Assembly (NCBI GenBank): GCA_946541435.1 | Contig: CAMNJK010000106.1 | Span: 1-5,829 of the forward strand | DNA length: 5,829 nt | Direction: 5' to 3' | Source: an uncultured Bacillota bacterium | Lineage (GTDB): Bacteria; Bacillota; Clostridia; Peptostreptococcales; Anaerovoracaceae | In this document: positions 5,358 to 5,829 of the stretch, piece by piece | Layout: each line of letters begins with the position of its first letter | Position numbering within the stretch: position 1 is the stretch's first letter | The notes under the pieces: generated by a model | Seen by the model: only the letters and a program-made list of their open reading frames with translations | The model's database searches: none | What the model was told of the DNA's origin: nothing | Translations under genes and position numbers: made by a program

Positions 5358-5829
5358 AGATGTAAACTTTCTCGATGTTCGCTGAGTTGGTCAGATACAC
5401 GATGGTCGCGTATTTGACGGTGAATTCAATGATGTCACCCACGTGCAGGTTCCGCTTCACGTCCTGCACGTCCAGGATGGTATGGTCGCTGGAGGCGCCC
5501 AGCACTTCCGCCCCTTCTTCCAGGCAGACCAGCTCCGACGGATCCCCGTAATCGCACTTGCCGATCCCCAGCAGGGCTCTCCTGCGGATGCCCCGGTCTT
5601 CGTACTGGACCTGATGTCCGAAAGCGTCGAAGCCGATCTCTCCCACCGGATGGGTGGGCTTGTCCTTGACCTCGATGACCTCTGCCCGGAGCCGGAAGGC
5701 ATCCTGATACATGCCCTCGATGTCGTATCCATAGAGATGGGGCAGATCATAGTTCAGCAGGATCCCTTCGCCCACCCGGAGCATGTTGATCCGGTCAGGC
5801 AGATTGCCGTCCACGACCCGCATCAGGGA
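5356..5829 (-). CDS. orr: Alanine/ornithine racemase-family PLP enzyme, C-terminal part (5' end outside window)
   Basis: The last 157 residues of a PLP-dependent fold-III racemase; the frame is open to the window edge, so the PLP lysine is not visible. The pattern fits the ornithine racemase type: INMLRVGEGILL near the visible start, DAFGHQVQYEDRGIRRRALLGIGKCD in the middle, then a long C-terminal beta domain with GAEVLGASSDHTILDV and a hydrophobic end (ANIEKVYI). Whole family members are about 350–370 aa, so somewhat more than half is missing. Ornithine racemase interconverts L- and D-ornithine in clostridial ornithine fermentation, where the D-isomer feeds ornithine 4,5-aminomutase. Substrate assignment here is by family resemblance; a broader amino-acid or alanine racemase remains possible. 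An NhaC-type gene follows after 12 nt. Confidence 0.75.
   Translation of the reverse strand, partial: SLMRVVDGNLPDRINMLRVGEGILLNYDLPHLYGYDIEGMYQDAFRLRAEVIEVKDKPTHPVGEIGFDAFGHQVQYEDRGIRRRALLGIGKCDYGDPSELVCLEEGAEVLGASSDHTILDVQDVKRNLHVGDIIEFTVKYATIVYLTNSANIEKVYI

Noticed and set aside
4651..5385. A 244-codon plus-strand open frame rich in His, Asp, Gly and Gln
   Set aside because: It is antisense to the NhaC gene and its odd composition is the mirror of hydrophobic codons; no SD and no motif.

Overview
The window looks like a chromosomal segment from an anaerobic, probably amino-acid-fermenting member of the Clostridia. The basis is gene content: an ornithine-racemase-type enzyme followed by an NhaC-type antiporter, a greA–lysyl-tRNA synthetase pair, and an XRE–Uma2 fusion of a kind I recall as recurrent in gut Clostridia. 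Coding regions are fairly GC-rich by eye, while the main intergenic gap is clearly AT-richer. The family-level placement is inference. All convincing genes lie on the minus strand, so transcription runs from high to low coordinates.

In transcription order: (1) the C-terminal part of an alanine/ornithine-racemase-family PLP enzyme (5829–5356, 5' end outside the window). (2) An NhaC-family antiporter (5343–4033), whose Shine-Dalgarno overlaps the racemase stop codon, so the two are almost certainly one transcript. It ends at a strong intrinsic terminator with a 12-bp perfect stem (3948–3912). (3) A 444-bp gene-free region (4032–3589) holding that terminator, an 11-bp tandem duplication, a near-consensus promoter and an 18-bp dyad over its -10 box. 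(4) A 313-aa protein with an N-terminal XRE helix-turn-helix and a C-terminal Uma2 PD-(D/E)XK nuclease-like domain (3588–2647). (5) A perfect TTGACA-17-TATAAT promoter (2650–2622) overlapping the stop codon of that gene, then a roughly 140-nt leader. (6) greA (2475–1990). (7) A class I lysyl-tRNA synthetase (1973 to the window edge) with an appended C-terminal EMAP/Trbp111-type tRNA-binding domain, 16 nt after greA.

Functionally there are three units: ornithine stereoinversion with ion or solute transport; a probably autoregulated XRE–Uma2 protein of unknown role; and a housekeeping greA–lysK unit for transcript-cleavage rescue and Lys-tRNA charging. The most notable points are the class I synthetase beside greA, where many Firmicutes carry class II lysS; its extra tRNA-binding domain; and the compact control region of the XRE–Uma2 gene. 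I see no mobile element, CRISPR array, rRNA or tRNA gene.
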